Below are positions 17,911-27,303 of a stretch of 64,000 nt of DNA, piece by piece. The translations under genes were made by a program, and so were the position numbers. The DNA lies in NCBI RefSeq assembly GCF_900142825.1, contig NZ_FRCH01000001.1, positions 558,001 to 622,000 on the forward strand, read 5' to 3'. Under the pieces are notes generated by a model, which did no database searches, had not been told where the DNA came from, and was given only the letters and a program-made list of their open reading frames with translations. Position 1 is the first letter of the stretch; every line of letters begins with the position of its first letter. This DNA is from Rhodanobacter sp. OK091. GTDB lineage: Bacteria; Pseudomonadota; Gammaproteobacteria; Xanthomonadales; Rhodanobacteraceae.

Positions 17911-18680
17911 TTCATCCCACCGCGCTGATCGATCCCTCCGCCGTCATCGGCGTCAACGTCAGCATCGGTGCCTACAGCGTGATCGGTGCCGAAGTGGAAA
18001 TCGGCGACGGCACGGTGATCGGCCCGCATGTGGTGATCGAGGGTCCGACCAAGATAGGCCGCGACAATCGCATTACCCAGTTCGCCTCGCTCGGCGGCGC
18101 CCCGCAAGACAAGAAATTTGCCGGCGAGCGTACCGAGCTGGTGATCGGCGACCGCAACCTGATCCGCGAATTTGCCACCATCAATCGCGGCACCGGTGAC
18201 GGCGGCGGCACCACCCGCATCGGCAATGACAACTGGGTACTCGCCTACGTCCATGTGGCGCACGACTGCCAGATCGGCAACAACGTGGTGTTCTCCAACT
18301 ACGCGGCACTGGCCGGGCATGTGTCGATCGGTGACTGGACGATCCTTTCCGGCTATTCCGGCGTGCACCAGTTCTGCAAGGTCGGTGCGCATGCATTCAT
18401 CGGCATGGGCTGCCTGGTCGGCCACGATGTGCCGCCGTTCGTGATGATGGCGAACGAGCAGCAGGGTCGCCCCCGCGGCATCAACAGCGAAGGCCTGAAG
18501 CGGCGTGGCTTCGACGCCAACCGCATCGCGGCGATCAAGCGCGCCTACCGCACCTTGTACATGGCCGGCCTGTCGCTGCCCGAGGCACGCGAGAAGCTGG
18601 TCGAACAGGCACAGCAGAGCGCCGACGTGCGGGCCATGCTCGATTTTCTCGACCACAGCGAACGGGCGCTCGCCCGATAA
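17907..18680 (+). CDS. lpxA: UDP-N-acetylglucosamine acyltransferase
   Basis: LpxA performs the first step of lipid A synthesis, transferring a hydroxyacyl chain to the 3-OH of UDP-GlcNAc. The 257-residue product is a hexapeptide beta-helix ([20 protein letters not shown]...) with the catalytic-His segment [11 protein letters not shown] near residue 120 and the C-terminal helical domain that starts [20 protein letters not shown]. It starts with GTG at 17907, overlapping the fabZ stop. E. coli LpxA has 262 residues. Confidence 0.97.
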   Translation: MIHPTALIDPSAVIGVNVSIGAYSVIGAEVEIGDGTVIGPHVVIEGPTKIGRDNRITQFASLGGAPQDKKFAGERTELVIGDRNLIREFATINRGTGDGGGTTRIGNDNWVLAYVHVAHDCQIGNNVVFSNYAALAGHVSIGDWTILSGYSGVHQFCKVGAHAFIGMGCLVGHDVPPFVMMANEQQGRPRGINSEGLKRRGFDANRIAAIKRAYRTLYMAGLSLPEAREKLVEQAQQSADVRAMLDFLDHSERALAR

Positions 18681-18751
18681 GCGTGAAACGCTTATCGGGA
18701 AATCAAGCACGCGTTCTTGCTCTGACTTTGACTTAGGCCGGAGGCGTCGAC

Positions 18752-19957
18752 ATGCAGATCATCGAAGCCCCTCTCCTCATCGCCATCCTCGCCGGCGAAG
18801 ACTCCGGCGACCAGCTCGGCGCCGACCTCGTGATCGCGCTGCGTCAACGTTATCCGCAGGCGCGATTCGTCGGCATCGGCGGTGCGCGCATGCAGGCGCA
18901 GGGCTTCGAGTCCTGGTACGACATCCGCGAACTTTCGCTGTTCGGCTTCAGCGAAGTGATCAGCCATCTGCCGCGACTGCTGCGCTTGCGCAAGGCACTC
19001 GTTGCGCGCCTGCTGCAGGCCAGGCCTGCCGTGGTGATCGGCATCGACGCACCCGATTTCAATCTCGGCGTGGAGCAACGGCTGAAACAGGCGGGCCTGT
19101 TGACCGTGCACTACGTGAGCCCGTCGGTCTGGGCCTGGCGCGAAAAACGCGCCGAGAAAATCGGTCGCAGCGCCCATCGCGTGCTGTGCCTGTTTCCGAT
19201 GGAGCCGGCGATCTACGCGAAGCACGGCATTGACGCCCGCTTCGTCGGCCACCCGCTGGCCGACCGTTTCGCACTGGTGTCCGATCGCATCGGCGCTCGC
19301 GACTTTCTGCAACTGCCGCAGACCGCCCCCGTGCTGGCCGTGTTGCCGGGCAGTCGGCCGTCCGAGGTCGCACGACTCGGCCGGATTTTCATCGACGCCG
19401 CCAGCCGGGTCGCCGCCGCGTTGCCGGGGCTGCGCATCGTGATTCCCGCCGCCAATCCACAAGTACACGCCAGGCTGAAGGAACTGCTGGGCAACCGACC
19501 GCACGATGAAGCGGCGCCTTTGCTGCTGGACGGCCACGCGCATGAGGCCATGCTGGCCGCCGATGTGGTGCTGCTGGCCTCCGGTACCGCCACGCTGGAG
19601 GCGATGCTGGCCAAGCGGCCGATGGTCGTCGGCTACCGAGTCGCGCCGATGAGCTACCGCATCGCCCGCGCCATGAAGATGTTGAAGACCGATGTCTACG
19701 CGCTGCCCAATATCCTGGCGCGCGCAACGGGCATCGGCGATCGGCTGGTACCCGAACTGATGCAGGTCGACTGCACGGCGGAAAACCTGGCCAGCGCTAC
19801 CCTCGCGCTGTTCCGCGACAGCGAGCGGCGCGGCGCCATCGTCGCCGCGTTCGAGCAGCTGCATCAGGCATTGCGCGGCGGGCTGGAAGGTCATGCGGGA
19901 GATCGCGCGGCCGCCGCCATTGCCGATTTGATCAGCGAGAACCACGCCGGTGGGTAG
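18752..19957 (+). CDS. lpxB: Lipid-A-disaccharide synthase
   Basis: LpxB is a GT19 glycosyltransferase that joins UDP-2,3-diacylglucosamine and lipid X. The 401-residue product has [15 protein letters not shown] at the N-terminus, [12 protein letters not shown] and [17 protein letters not shown] near residues 90-130, and [11 protein letters not shown] near 200. It also has a C-terminal nucleotide-sugar site with [16 protein letters not shown] precedes the ATG by 7 nt. A 71-nt gap with no terminator separates it from lpxA. It overlaps the start of rnhB by 8 nt. Confidence 0.97.
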   Translation: MQIIEAPLLIAILAGEDSGDQLGADLVIALRQRYPQARFVGIGGARMQAQGFESWYDIRELSLFGFSEVISHLPRLLRLRKALVARLLQARPAVVIGIDAPDFNLGVEQRLKQAGLLTVHYVSPSVWAWREKRAEKIGRSAHRVLCLFPMEPAIYAKHGIDARFVGHPLADRFALVSDRIGARDFLQLPQTAPVLAVLPGSRPSEVARLGRIFIDAASRVAAALPGLRIVIPAANPQVHARLKELLGNRPHDEAAPLLLDGHAHEAMLAADVVLLASGTATLEAMLAKRPMVVGYRVAPMSYRIARAMKMLKTDVYALPNILARATGIGDRLVPELMQVDCTAENLASATLALFRDSERRGAIVAAFEQLHQALRGGLEGHAGDRAAAAIADLISENHAGG

Positions 19958-20630
19958 GCTTTCCGCGAGCGCCAATCCATCGCCTCCATCCTCCTTCGCC
20001 CGCAAGGAGAATCTCTTCGGTCGCCAGCAGGGAGAGGAGCCGGCAAAAAGGTTTTTCATCGCCGGGGTGGACGAGGCCGGCCGCGGACCGCTGGCCGGTC
20101 CCTTGGCGGTAGCGGCCGTCATTCTCGATCCCGACCGCCCTATCGCCGGTCTCGACGATTCCAAGAAACTCAGCGAGGCCAAACGCGAGGCGTTGTACCC
20201 GCAGATCATCGAGCGCGCGGTGGCCTATTGCATCGTGTTGATCGAACGGGACGAGATCGACCGCGTGAACATCTTCCAGGCCACCATGGCCGGCATGACC
20301 CGTGCGGTAGCCGGCCTCACACCGGCGGCCCACGAAGCCATGATCGACGGCAACATGCTGCCGAAGGACCTGCCCTGCCGCGGCCGCGCGATTGTCGGCG
20401 GCGATGCGCTGGAGCCTGCGATCAGCGCCGCCTCTATCCTGGCCAAGGTGAGTCGGGATCGACTGATGGTGGCGCTCGATGCCATCCATCCCGGCTACGG
20501 CTTCGCCAACCACAAAGGCTATTCGACCCCGGCGCACCTGACCGCGCTGCGGCAGCTCGGGCCGTGCGACCAGCATCGCCGGAGCTTTGCGCCGGTGCGC
20601 CTGCTGCTGGATCAGGCGAGATTGTTCTGA
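19950..20630 (+). CDS. rnhB: Ribonuclease HII
   Basis: RNase HII cuts the RNA strand of RNA-DNA hybrids and removes single misincorporated ribonucleotides. The catalytic motif [18 protein letters not shown] is near residue 35, and [14 protein letters not shown] follows near 65. The only reasonable start is GTG at 19950, which overlaps the lpxB stop and gives 226 residues. That is about 28 longer than E. coli RnhB at the N-terminus, and the extra segment is Ser/Pro-rich and unlike the family. Confidence 0.95.
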   Translation: MGRLSASANPSPPSSFARKENLFGRQQGEEPAKRFFIAGVDEAGRGPLAGPLAVAAVILDPDRPIAGLDDSKKLSEAKREALYPQIIERAVAYCIVLIERDEIDRVNIFQATMAGMTRAVAGLTPAAHEAMIDGNMLPKDLPCRGRAIVGGDALEPAISAASILAKVSRDRLMVALDAIHPGYGFANHKGYSTPAHLTALRQLGPCDQHRRSFAPVRLLLDQARLF

Positions 20631-20833
20631 TCGGCCGACCTGTCGCGCCGCAAAATGAGATCAATCCATCTAGCCCATTCGTCTATGCAACTATTTCCCG
20701 CGCAAGCGCATCATTCCCTATAGGAATCCCATATGCACGGACGCGCCAGCAACACCGGCCTGCCTAAGGGACCTGCCGACCAGCTGTCATCAGCGCGGTC
20801 ATCGGCGCCCTCGCAGACTGCAGGAGTCGCGCC

Positions 20834-21034
20834 ATGATGCTTCCGAACAACCCCGAATCCGTACTACTGAAACCCGCGGCCACACCCGTGTCGCCATCGG
20901 TCGACCCCGCGCCCGCCGATGTCGAAGACGACCGACAGGAACACGCTGACTACAACCTCCATAAGCTGGCGGTGCCCAGCCTTGGGCACTATGTCATTCA
21001 TGACGACGAAGACGAACGCTTTCACGTGAGCTGA
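20834..21034 (+). CDS. Small acidic hypothetical protein (66 aa)
   Basis: I do not recognise this protein. AGGAG lies 7 nt before the ATG, which supports real translation. The sequence starts MMLPNNPESVLLKP and has a Pro/Ala-rich middle. It ends in an acidic and His-rich stretch (LGHYVIHDDEDERFHVS). There is no signal peptide or membrane segment. It lies alone between rnhB and a thioredoxin-like gene, a gap where E. coli has nothing. The 203 nt before it show no clear promoter or hairpin. Confidence 0.5.
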   Translation: MMLPNNPESVLLKPAATPVSPSVDPAPADVEDDRQEHADYNLHKLAVPSLGHYVIHDDEDERFHVS

Positions 21035-21165
21035 TCGCTTCAGCCGCTCCCGGGCCATGTCGATACGCCTGCTCCGAGCCAGTGCCCCGGCCGTCGCTTT
21101 CGCCATCCGGCAGGTGTTGCTACTCTGGCTAAACCGGCCAGGGGGCCAGCCAGGGGATGGATGAC

Positions 21166-21705
21166 ATGCGCAGGATTGGCGTCGTGCTACTAGGGCTGAT
21201 GCTCTGCTTCTCCGCCAGGGCAGAAATCCAGCCGGGCGAAACTCCGCCAGACGCATTGGGTACCACACAGCATGGAGAGGTAGTGAGTGTCTCCTCCTTG
21301 CATGGCAAGGTTGTGGTGATCAGTTTCTGGGCTACCTGGTGCGGCTACTGCATGAAGGAGATGCCCGTACTGGCGAACTTGCAATCGCTGGCTACCGAAC
21401 GAAACCTCCCCTTGCAGGTTGTATCCATCAATTCCCGGGAAAGTCGCGATGTCTTTGTGCGCAGCTCCCGCGCGCTGAGAAAGAGCCTGCCAGGGTTGCT
21501 TATCACCTGGGACAGTGATGATGCGATTGGCAAGCCCTATGGTGCCGACAAGGCTATTCCGGTCATGGTGATGCTGCATCGCGATGGCACTGTGGCACAC
21601 GTCCATGTTGGCTACGGCGAGGACATGCTGGACAGCCTGGTGGCCGAAATCAACGCCTTGCTCGCCGAGCCCGCATCGTCCCCGGCCGTCGCCGGCATCC
21701 ACTGA
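21166..21705 (+). CDS. Exported TlpA-like thioredoxin-fold protein
   Basis: The 179-residue product begins with a signal peptide (MRRIGVVLLGLMLCFSARA) and has a thioredoxin fold of the TlpA/ResA type. The redox motif WCGYC is near residue 60 in VVISFWATWCGYCMKEMP, and the cis-Pro segment KAIPVMVMLHRDG is near 135. It is likely a periplasmic disulfide reductant, for example for cytochrome c maturation, but the partner is unknown. AGGGG sits 9 nt before ATG 21166; the in-frame ATG 21157 directly follows that AGGGG and is less likely. It interrupts the usual rnhB-dnaE neighbourhood. Confidence 0.8.
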   Translation: MRRIGVVLLGLMLCFSARAEIQPGETPPDALGTTQHGEVVSVSSLHGKVVVISFWATWCGYCMKEMPVLANLQSLATERNLPLQVVSINSRESRDVFVRSSRALRKSLPGLLITWDSDDAIGKPYGADKAIPVMVMLHRDGTVAHVHVGYGEDMLDSLVAEINALLAEPASSPAVAGIH

Positions 21706-21840
21706 TCACTGCAACACCGGGATCACCCGATTGCAGGCGGATTGCAGGCGCCGCCGGGCTTCGCGCAAACCGTACAGAAGTCAATCTTGCCGCTGGACAG
21801 AGCGCCGGTTAGCCTGCATGGACTCACCGCGCAAATCTGC

Positions 21841-24800
21841 ATGACCGTCCGCTATACCCACCTGCACCTGCACAGCGAATATTCGCTGGTCGATTCGACT
21901 ATCCGCATCAAGGCGCTGGTCGCGGCCTGCGTGCGCGACGGTATCCCGGCGGTGGCGTTGACCGACGAATGCAACATGTTCGCACTGGTGAAGTTCTACA
22001 AGGCATGCAACGCGGCCGGTATCAAGCCGATCGGCGGTTGCGACCTGTGGATCAGTGCGCCGGACGACCCGCGCCCGTGGCGGCTCACCTTGCTGTGCCA
22101 GAACCGCGCGGGCTATCTCAATCTGTCGCGGCTGGTTTCACGGGCATGGCAGGAAGGGCAGCACGGTGGCCGCGCCTTGGTCGAAGCCGGCTGGCTGAGT
22201 GCCGACGCCAGCGGCGGCCTGATCGCCCTGCTGGGGCGCGACAGCGAGGTCGGCCGCATCGCGGTCAACCAGGGTATCGAGGCAGCGCTGGCGAAGCTGC
22301 GCCCTTTGGCCCGGCTGTTCCCCGAACGGCTGTATCTGGAGCTGACCCGCTGCGGCCGCGACGGCGAGGAGAACTGGAATACCCTCGCGCTGGCCCTCGC
22401 CGCCGAACTCGGCCTGCCGGTACTCGCCAGCAACGACGTGCGCTTCCTGACGCAGGACGACTACGGCGCGCACGAGGCACGCGTGTGCATCAACCAGGGC
22501 CGCGTGCTGGCCGATCCGAAACGTCCGCGCGACTACAGCGATCAGCAATACCTGAAAACGCCCGACGAGATGGCCGCGCTGTTTGCCGACCTTCCCGAAG
22601 CACTGGAAAACACGGTCGAGCTGGCCAGGCGCTGCACGCTGGAACTGGAGTTCGGCAAGTACTACCTGCCCGATTTTCCGGTACCCGAAGGCTACGACCT
22701 CGACAGCTACATCCGTGAACTGTCGCGGCACGGCTTGAAGGAGCGCCTCGCCCTGGCGCCGCTCGCCGCCGGCTATACGCTGGCCGATTACGAGGCGCGG
22801 CTGGAACGCGAGCTCGACGTCATCATCAAGATGGGCTTCCCCGGCTACTTCCTGATCGTCTCGGACTTCATCCGCTGGGGCAAGGACAACGGCATTCCGG
22901 TCGGCCCCGGTCGTGGCTCGGGCGCCGGCTCGCTGGTGGCCTGGGCGCTGAAGATCACCGATCTCGACCCATTGCAGTTCAACCTGCTGTTCGAACGCTT
23001 CCTCAATCCGGAACGCGTGTCGATGCCCGACTTCGACATCGACTTCTGCATGGACCGCCGCGACGAGGTGATCGACTACGTGTCGCGCAAGTACGGCCGC
23101 GACCGCGTCAGCCAGATCATCACCTACGGCTCGATGGCGGCCAAGGCGGTGCTGCGCGACTCCGGCCGCGTGCTCAGCATGGGATATAGCCAGGTCGACA
23201 AGCTGGCCAAGCTGATCCCGCCGCGGCCGCTCGATCTCACTTTGTCGGACGCGCTCGGCCGATCGGAGAAATCGAAGAAGGAGACCGACCGCGTCGTCAA
23301 GGAATTCTGCGAGGCATACGAACACGACGAAGACGCCCGCGCACTGATCGACCTGGCACTGAAACTGGAAAACCTCACCCGCAACGCCGGCAAGCACGCC
23401 GGCGGCGTGGTGATCGCGCCGACCCCGCTGACCGACTTCGCGCCGCTGTACTGCGAAGCAGGCGGCGGCGGCGTGGTGACCCAGTACGACAAGGACGACG
23501 TGGAAGCGGTCGGCCTGGTCAAGTTCGACTTTCTCGGCCTGCGCACGCTGACCATCATCGACTGGGCAGTGAAAGCGATCAATGCGCGTCGCGCGAGAAC
23601 CGGCGAAGCGCCGCTGGATATCGCGCAACTGCCGCTGGACGATCCCAAGCCATACGGGCTGCTGAAGAAGGCGCAGACCGTCGCCGTGTTCCAGCTCGAA
23701 TCCTCTGGCATGCAGCGCATGCTGAAGGACGCCAAGCCCGACCGCTTCGAGGACATCATCGCGCTGGTGGCGCTGTATCGTCCCGGCCCGATGGACCTGA
23801 TTCCCAGCTTCATCGCGCGCAAGCACGGCCGCGAGGATGTGGAATATCCCGACCCGCGCGTCGAGCCGATCCTGCAAGAGACCTACGGCATCATGGTCTA
23901 CCAGGAGCAGGTGATGCAGATGGCGCAGATCGTCGGCGGCTACTCGCTCGGCGGCGCTGATCTGCTGCGCCGTGCGATGGGCAAGAAAGACGTCGAGAAG
24001 ATGGCGAAGGAGCGCGCCAAGTTCCGCGAAGGCGCCGCGAAGGACGGCCTGGCCGGCGACAAGGCCGATACCATCTTCGACTTGATGGAAAAATTCGCCG
24101 GCTACGGCTTCAACAAGTCACATGCCGCCGCGTATGCGCTGGTCTCCTACCAGACCGCCTGGCTGAAAGCGCATTACCCCGCCGAGTTCATGGCCGCGAC
24201 GATTTCGTCGGACATGGACAACACCGACAAGGCGGTGACCTTCCTGGACGAATCGCGCGCGCTCGGCATCACCGTGCAGCCGCCGGATGTCAACGCGTCG
24301 GAATACATGTTCGTCGCGGTCGAACCGGACGCTTTATCCGGTGCCTCGCGCCAAGGCGCTCACACGATCCAGTACGGACTCGGTGCGATCAAAGGTGTCG
24401 GCCAGGGTGCGTGCGAGGCGATCGCCGCCGAACGCAGCCATGGCCGCTACACCGACCTGGCCGACTTCTGCCGCCGGGTCGATCCGACCAAGCTCAACCG
24501 CCGCGTGCTGGAGGCACTGATTCTTTCCGGCGCGCTGGATGCGCTGGCGCCAAACCGCGCCAGCCTGATGCTGCAGCTGCCCGACGCGATCAAGGCCGCC
24601 GAGCAGCATCTGCGCGACAAGCAATCCGGCCAGAACGACATGTTCGGTGCGGCGACGGACGCCCTGACGCCGGTCGTGCACATCAACCTGCCGACCGTGC
24701 CGGAATGGCCGCTGGAGCAGAAGCTGCAAGGCGAGCGCGACACGCTGGGGCATTATCTGTCCGGCCATCCGACCGATCCGTGGAAGGACGAGCTGGCCCA

Positions 24801-25413
24801 GCTGTCCACCTGCCCGCTGGGCGAGATTGGCGACCGCTACCAGCCGCCGAAGCCGCGCAAGAACGATGACGGCGACAACAATCGTTTCCGCCGCGGGCCG
24901 GACACGCCCTGGACCGTCGCCGGCATGGTCACTGCCGTGCGAAAACGCGGCGACAGCGATGCGTTCGTGCGGCTGGAAGACGGCAGCGGCATCATCGAGG
25001 TGAGTTTCTTCGGCGAGCTTTATCAGCAGGTCGCGCCACTGCTCACCCGCGATCAGATGCTGATCGTCGACGGCGGCTTGCGCATCGACGACTTCTCTGG
25101 CGGCGGCTTCCAGCTGCGCGCACGCAGTGCCTGTTCACTGGCCGACGCCTGCCGCAGGCATGCGCGACTGCTGCAGCTGAAATTGAACGGCGTCGGCCCC
25201 GACTTCATCGCCCAGCTGCAACATGTGCTGGCCGGCTACCGTGGCGGCCGCGCCAGCGTGATGCTGCACGGCTACCGCAACCGCAACGCCCAAGCCGACA
25301 TCGAACTGGGCGAAGCATGGCGCGTAGACGCCGTCCCCGACCTGCTGCGCGCCGTGCGCGCGCTGCCCGGCGTGCAGGCGACCCGTCTGCGCATCGTCAA
25401 GCAGCAGGATTGA
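21841..25413 (+). CDS. dnaE: DNA polymerase III alpha subunit
   Basis: DnaE is the replicative polymerase. The 1190-residue product has an N-terminal PHP domain (YTHLHLHSEYSLVDS) and the C-family polymerase palm with GPGRGSGAGSLVAW near residue 355. The catalytic Asp residues are in PDFDIDFCMDRRDEV near 395, and a third acidic site is in the KFDFLGL region near 560. The KYNKSHAAAYALVSY-type finger segment appears here as FNKSHAAAYALVSYQTAW. A C-terminal OB fold follows. Homology fixes the start at ATG 21841, which has no clear Shine-Dalgarno. Confidence 0.98.
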   Translation: MTVRYTHLHLHSEYSLVDSTIRIKALVAACVRDGIPAVALTDECNMFALVKFYKACNAAGIKPIGGCDLWISAPDDPRPWRLTLLCQNRAGYLNLSRLVSRAWQEGQHGGRALVEAGWLSADASGGLIALLGRDSEVGRIAVNQGIEAALAKLRPLARLFPERLYLELTRCGRDGEENWNTLALALAAELGLPVLASNDVRFLTQDDYGAHEARVCINQGRVLADPKRPRDYSDQQYLKTPDEMAALFADLPEALENTVELARRCTLELEFGKYYLPDFPVPEGYDLDSYIRELSRHGLKERLALAPLAAGYTLADYEARLERELDVIIKMGFPGYFLIVSDFIRWGKDNGIPVGPGRGSGAGSLVAWALKITDLDPLQFNLLFERFLNPERVSMPDFDIDFCMDRRDEVIDYVSRKYGRDRVSQIITYGSMAAKAVLRDSGRVLSMGYSQVDKLAKLIPPRPLDLTLSDALGRSEKSKKETDRVVKEFCEAYEHDEDARALIDLALKLENLTRNAGKHAGGVVIAPTPLTDFAPLYCEAGGGGVVTQYDKDDVEAVGLVKFDFLGLRTLTIIDWAVKAINARRARTGEAPLDIAQLPLDDPKPYGLLKKAQTVAVFQLESSGMQRMLKDAKPDRFEDIIALVALYRPGPMDLIPSFIARKHGREDVEYPDPRVEPILQETYGIMVYQEQVMQMAQIVGGYSLGGADLLRRAMGKKDVEKMAKERAKFREGAAKDGLAGDKADTIFDLMEKFAGYGFNKSHAAAYALVSYQTAWLKAHYPAEFMAATISSDMDNTDKAVTFLDESRALGITVQPPDVNASEYMFVAVEPDALSGASRQGAHTIQYGLGAIKGVGQGACEAIAAERSHGRYTDLADFCRRVDPTKLNRRVLEALILSGALDALAPNRASLMLQLPDAIKAAEQHLRDKQSGQNDMFGAATDALTPVVHINLPTVPEWPLEQKLQGERDTLGHYLSGHPTDPWKDELAQLSTCPLGEIGDRYQPPKPRKNDDGDNNRFRRGPDTPWTVAGMVTAVRKRGDSDAFVRLEDGSGIIEVSFFGELYQQVAPLLTRDQMLIVDGGLRIDDFSGGGFQLRARSACSLADACRRHARLLQLKLNGVGPDFIAQLQHVLAGYRGGRASVMLHGYRNRNAQADIELGEAWRVDAVPDLLRAVRALPGVQATRLRIVKQQD

Positions 25414-25428
25414 GCTAGTTACATAACT

Positions 25429-25511
25429 TGTGGGGGCGGCTTCAGCCGCGATGCTTTTCGATCTTGTAGCCGGGCTACAGCAAAGGCATCGCGGCTGAAG
25501 CCGCTCCCACA
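25429..25511. repeat. REP-like inverted repeat after dnaE
   Basis: A 26-base arm starting TGTGGGGGCGGCTTCAGCCG (25429-25454) is repeated inverted with one mismatch at 25486-25511. The spacer itself contains a TGTAGCC/GGCTACA stem. The GTGGGAGCGGCTTCAGCCGC core resembles REP elements seen in Xanthomonadales and pseudomonads. It lies between the convergent genes dnaE and yajD and probably also ends both transcripts. Confidence 0.75.
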
Positions 25512-25517
25512 ATGCAT

Positions 25518-25898
25518 CTACGATTTGCCTCTGCGCTCCAGCATCGCCTTCAGGTCAGCAAAGGGATTGCCGGTAGCCGGCGGCGCATCCTCGACTTCCA
25601 TCACACCACCGCGCACGTGGTCGATATGACGCGAGTGCTCGTTGTCGTGGCAGTACACGCACAGCAGCTCCCAATTGCTGCCATCGGGCGGATTGAAGTC
25701 GTGATCGTGGTTGCGGTGATGCACGGTCAGTTCCTGCAGGTTCGCGCGGGTGAACTCGCGCGCGCAGCGGCCGCATACCCACGGATACATCTTCAGCGCG
25801 CGCTCGCGATAGCCCAGTTCGCGCTGTTCAGCGTTGCGGCGCGCCTCGGCCACGATGCGGTCGAGCTTGGCGTTGTCGATGGGCGGCTTGATCGGCAT
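25518..25898 (-). CDS. yajD: HNH nuclease family protein YajD
   Basis: The 126-residue protein has a CxxC pair (WVCGRCAREF), the HNH core TVHHRNHDHDFNPPDGSNWE and a second CxxC-like pair (LLCVYCHDNEH), the layout of small HNH proteins such as E. coli YajD (115 aa). The two Cys pairs presumably bind a structural zinc. Its target is unknown. It points toward dnaE and is separated from it by the REP-like repeat; accA is divergent. Confidence 0.85.
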   Translation of the reverse strand: MPIKPPIDNAKLDRIVAEARRNAEQRELGYRERALKMYPWVCGRCAREFTRANLQELTVHHRNHDHDFNPPDGSNWELLCVYCHDNEHSRHIDHVRGGVMEVEDAPPATGNPFADLKAMLERRGKS

Positions 25899-26021
25899 GG
25901 TCGGACGGGTTCATGCAATACGGAATGGGTGGACGATAACGCAATCGGGCGTGGCATGGCGGGCATCTGTCGAACCCGTCACAGCCATACGGCGGCGTTC
26001 TCGCGTTTTCCCGGGGGACGG

Positions 26022-26027
26022 TATACT
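26022..26027 (+). promoter_or_regulatory. Candidate -10 box for accA
   Basis: TATACT lies 30 nt upstream of the accA start in the gap between divergent yajD and accA. No good -35 accompanies it. Confidence 0.35.
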
Positions 26028-26056
26028 GAGCCGCTCTGTGCCACGAAATGCAACGA

Positions 26057-27013
26057 ATGAACCCAAACTTCCTCGATTTCGAACAACCGATCGCCGAACT
26101 GGAAGCGAAGATCGAAGAACTTCGCCATGCCAGCAGTGGCCAGGCGTTCAACATCGACGAGGAAGTCGGCCGTCTGCGCGAGAAGCTGAAGATCAAGACC
26201 GCCGACATCTTCCGCAACCTCAACTCCTGGCAGACCACCCAGCTGTCGCGCCATCCGGCCCGGCCATACACGCTCGACTACATCGGCGTGATCTGCGAGG
26301 AATTCCACGAACTGGCCGGCGACCGCATGTATGCGGACGACGCCGCCATCGTGGGCGGCATCGGCCGCATCAACGGCCGACCGGTGATGATCGTCGGCCA
26401 CCAGAAGGGCCGCGACACAAAGACCAAGGTGCGCCGCAACTTCGGCATGCCGCGCCCTGAGGGTTACCGCAAGGCGCTGCGCCTGATGAAGATGGCCGAG
26501 CGCTTCGGCCTGCCACTGCTGACTCTGATCGACACGCCCGGAGCCTACCCTGGCGTCGGCGCCGAGGAGCGCGGCCAGAGCGAGGCGATCGCGCGCAACC
26601 TGATGGAAATGGCCGAACTGAAGGTGCCGATCGTATGCACCGTGATCGGTGAAGGCGGTTCCGGCGGCGCACTGGCGATCGGCGTCGGCGACCGCACCTT
26701 GATGCTGCAGTACTCGACCTATTCGGTAATCTCGCCGGAAGGCTGCGCCTCGATCCTGTGGAAGAGCCCGGACAAGGTGAAAGACGCCGCGGAAGCGCTC
26801 GGCATGACCGCGCCGCGCCTGCTGGAACTGGGCCTGATCGACAAGCTGGTACGCGAACCGCTCGGTGGCGCCCATCGCAATCCGCGCTCGATGGCGATAC
26901 GCCTGAAAGCGGTGCTGCTGAACCAGCTCGACGAGCTGGAAGCAATGCCGTTGCCCGACCTGCTCGCCCAGCGCTACAAGCGCCTTCGCAGCTACGGCGC
27001 GTATCAGGAATAA
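26057..27013 (+). CDS. accA: Acetyl-CoA carboxylase carboxyltransferase subunit alpha
   Basis: AccA with AccD moves the carboxyl group from biotin to acetyl-CoA, making malonyl-CoA for fatty-acid synthesis. The 318-residue product is near the E. coli length (319). It begins [20 protein letters not shown] and has the crotonase-fold motifs [11 protein letters not shown] near residue 115 and [11 protein letters not shown] near 160. The oxyanion-type [15 protein letters not shown] follows near 200. ATG 26057 is preferred to the in-frame ATG 26048 by homology. Confidence 0.97.
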   Translation: MNPNFLDFEQPIAELEAKIEELRHASSGQAFNIDEEVGRLREKLKIKTADIFRNLNSWQTTQLSRHPARPYTLDYIGVICEEFHELAGDRMYADDAAIVGGIGRINGRPVMIVGHQKGRDTKTKVRRNFGMPRPEGYRKALRLMKMAERFGLPLLTLIDTPGAYPGVGAEERGQSEAIARNLMEMAELKVPIVCTVIGEGGSGGALAIGVGDRTLMLQYSTYSVISPEGCASILWKSPDKVKDAAEALGMTAPRLLELGLIDKLVREPLGGAHRNPRSMAIRLKAVLLNQLDELEAMPLPDLLAQRYKRLRSYGAYQE

Positions 27014-27303
27014 GTCCGGGGGCAGTCTCCTGAATTGCGGGTCCGGGTACGTCCAAGGTGAACCCCTTCGATACCAGAGCGATTCGATAGCACGGTTTTA
27101 ACGCGAAGCACACCGCCGCTTACAGCGTCGGGTCTAGACGTTCGCCATCCGTTGCGTAACAACGGTGATCCCCCAAGGGCCATAGCGAACGCGCGAAAGA
27201 TTCCCGTCAGGCATGTGTCATGTCGAGCATGTCGCCGCGCGGATCGCCAGGGGGAGCCTTTGGGCCTGCTTGCCACGGCTTTGACCCGAGTGGAGGGCTC
27301 CCC
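27014..27303. other. Gene-free interval between accA and the propeller gene
   Basis: These 290 bases show no ORF with homology, no clear terminator hairpin and no convincing promoter. The only assigned signal is the GGAGGG ribosome-binding site (27292-27297) of the next gene. An in-frame GTG/ATG region upstream of 27304 is open but lacks a Shine-Dalgarno. Confidence 0.5.

Noticed and set aside
21742-21840. N-terminal extension of DnaE by an upstream in-frame ATG
   Set aside because: DnaE starts a few residues before the PHP motif HLHSEYS. The extra residues have no homology to the family and no ribosome-binding site.
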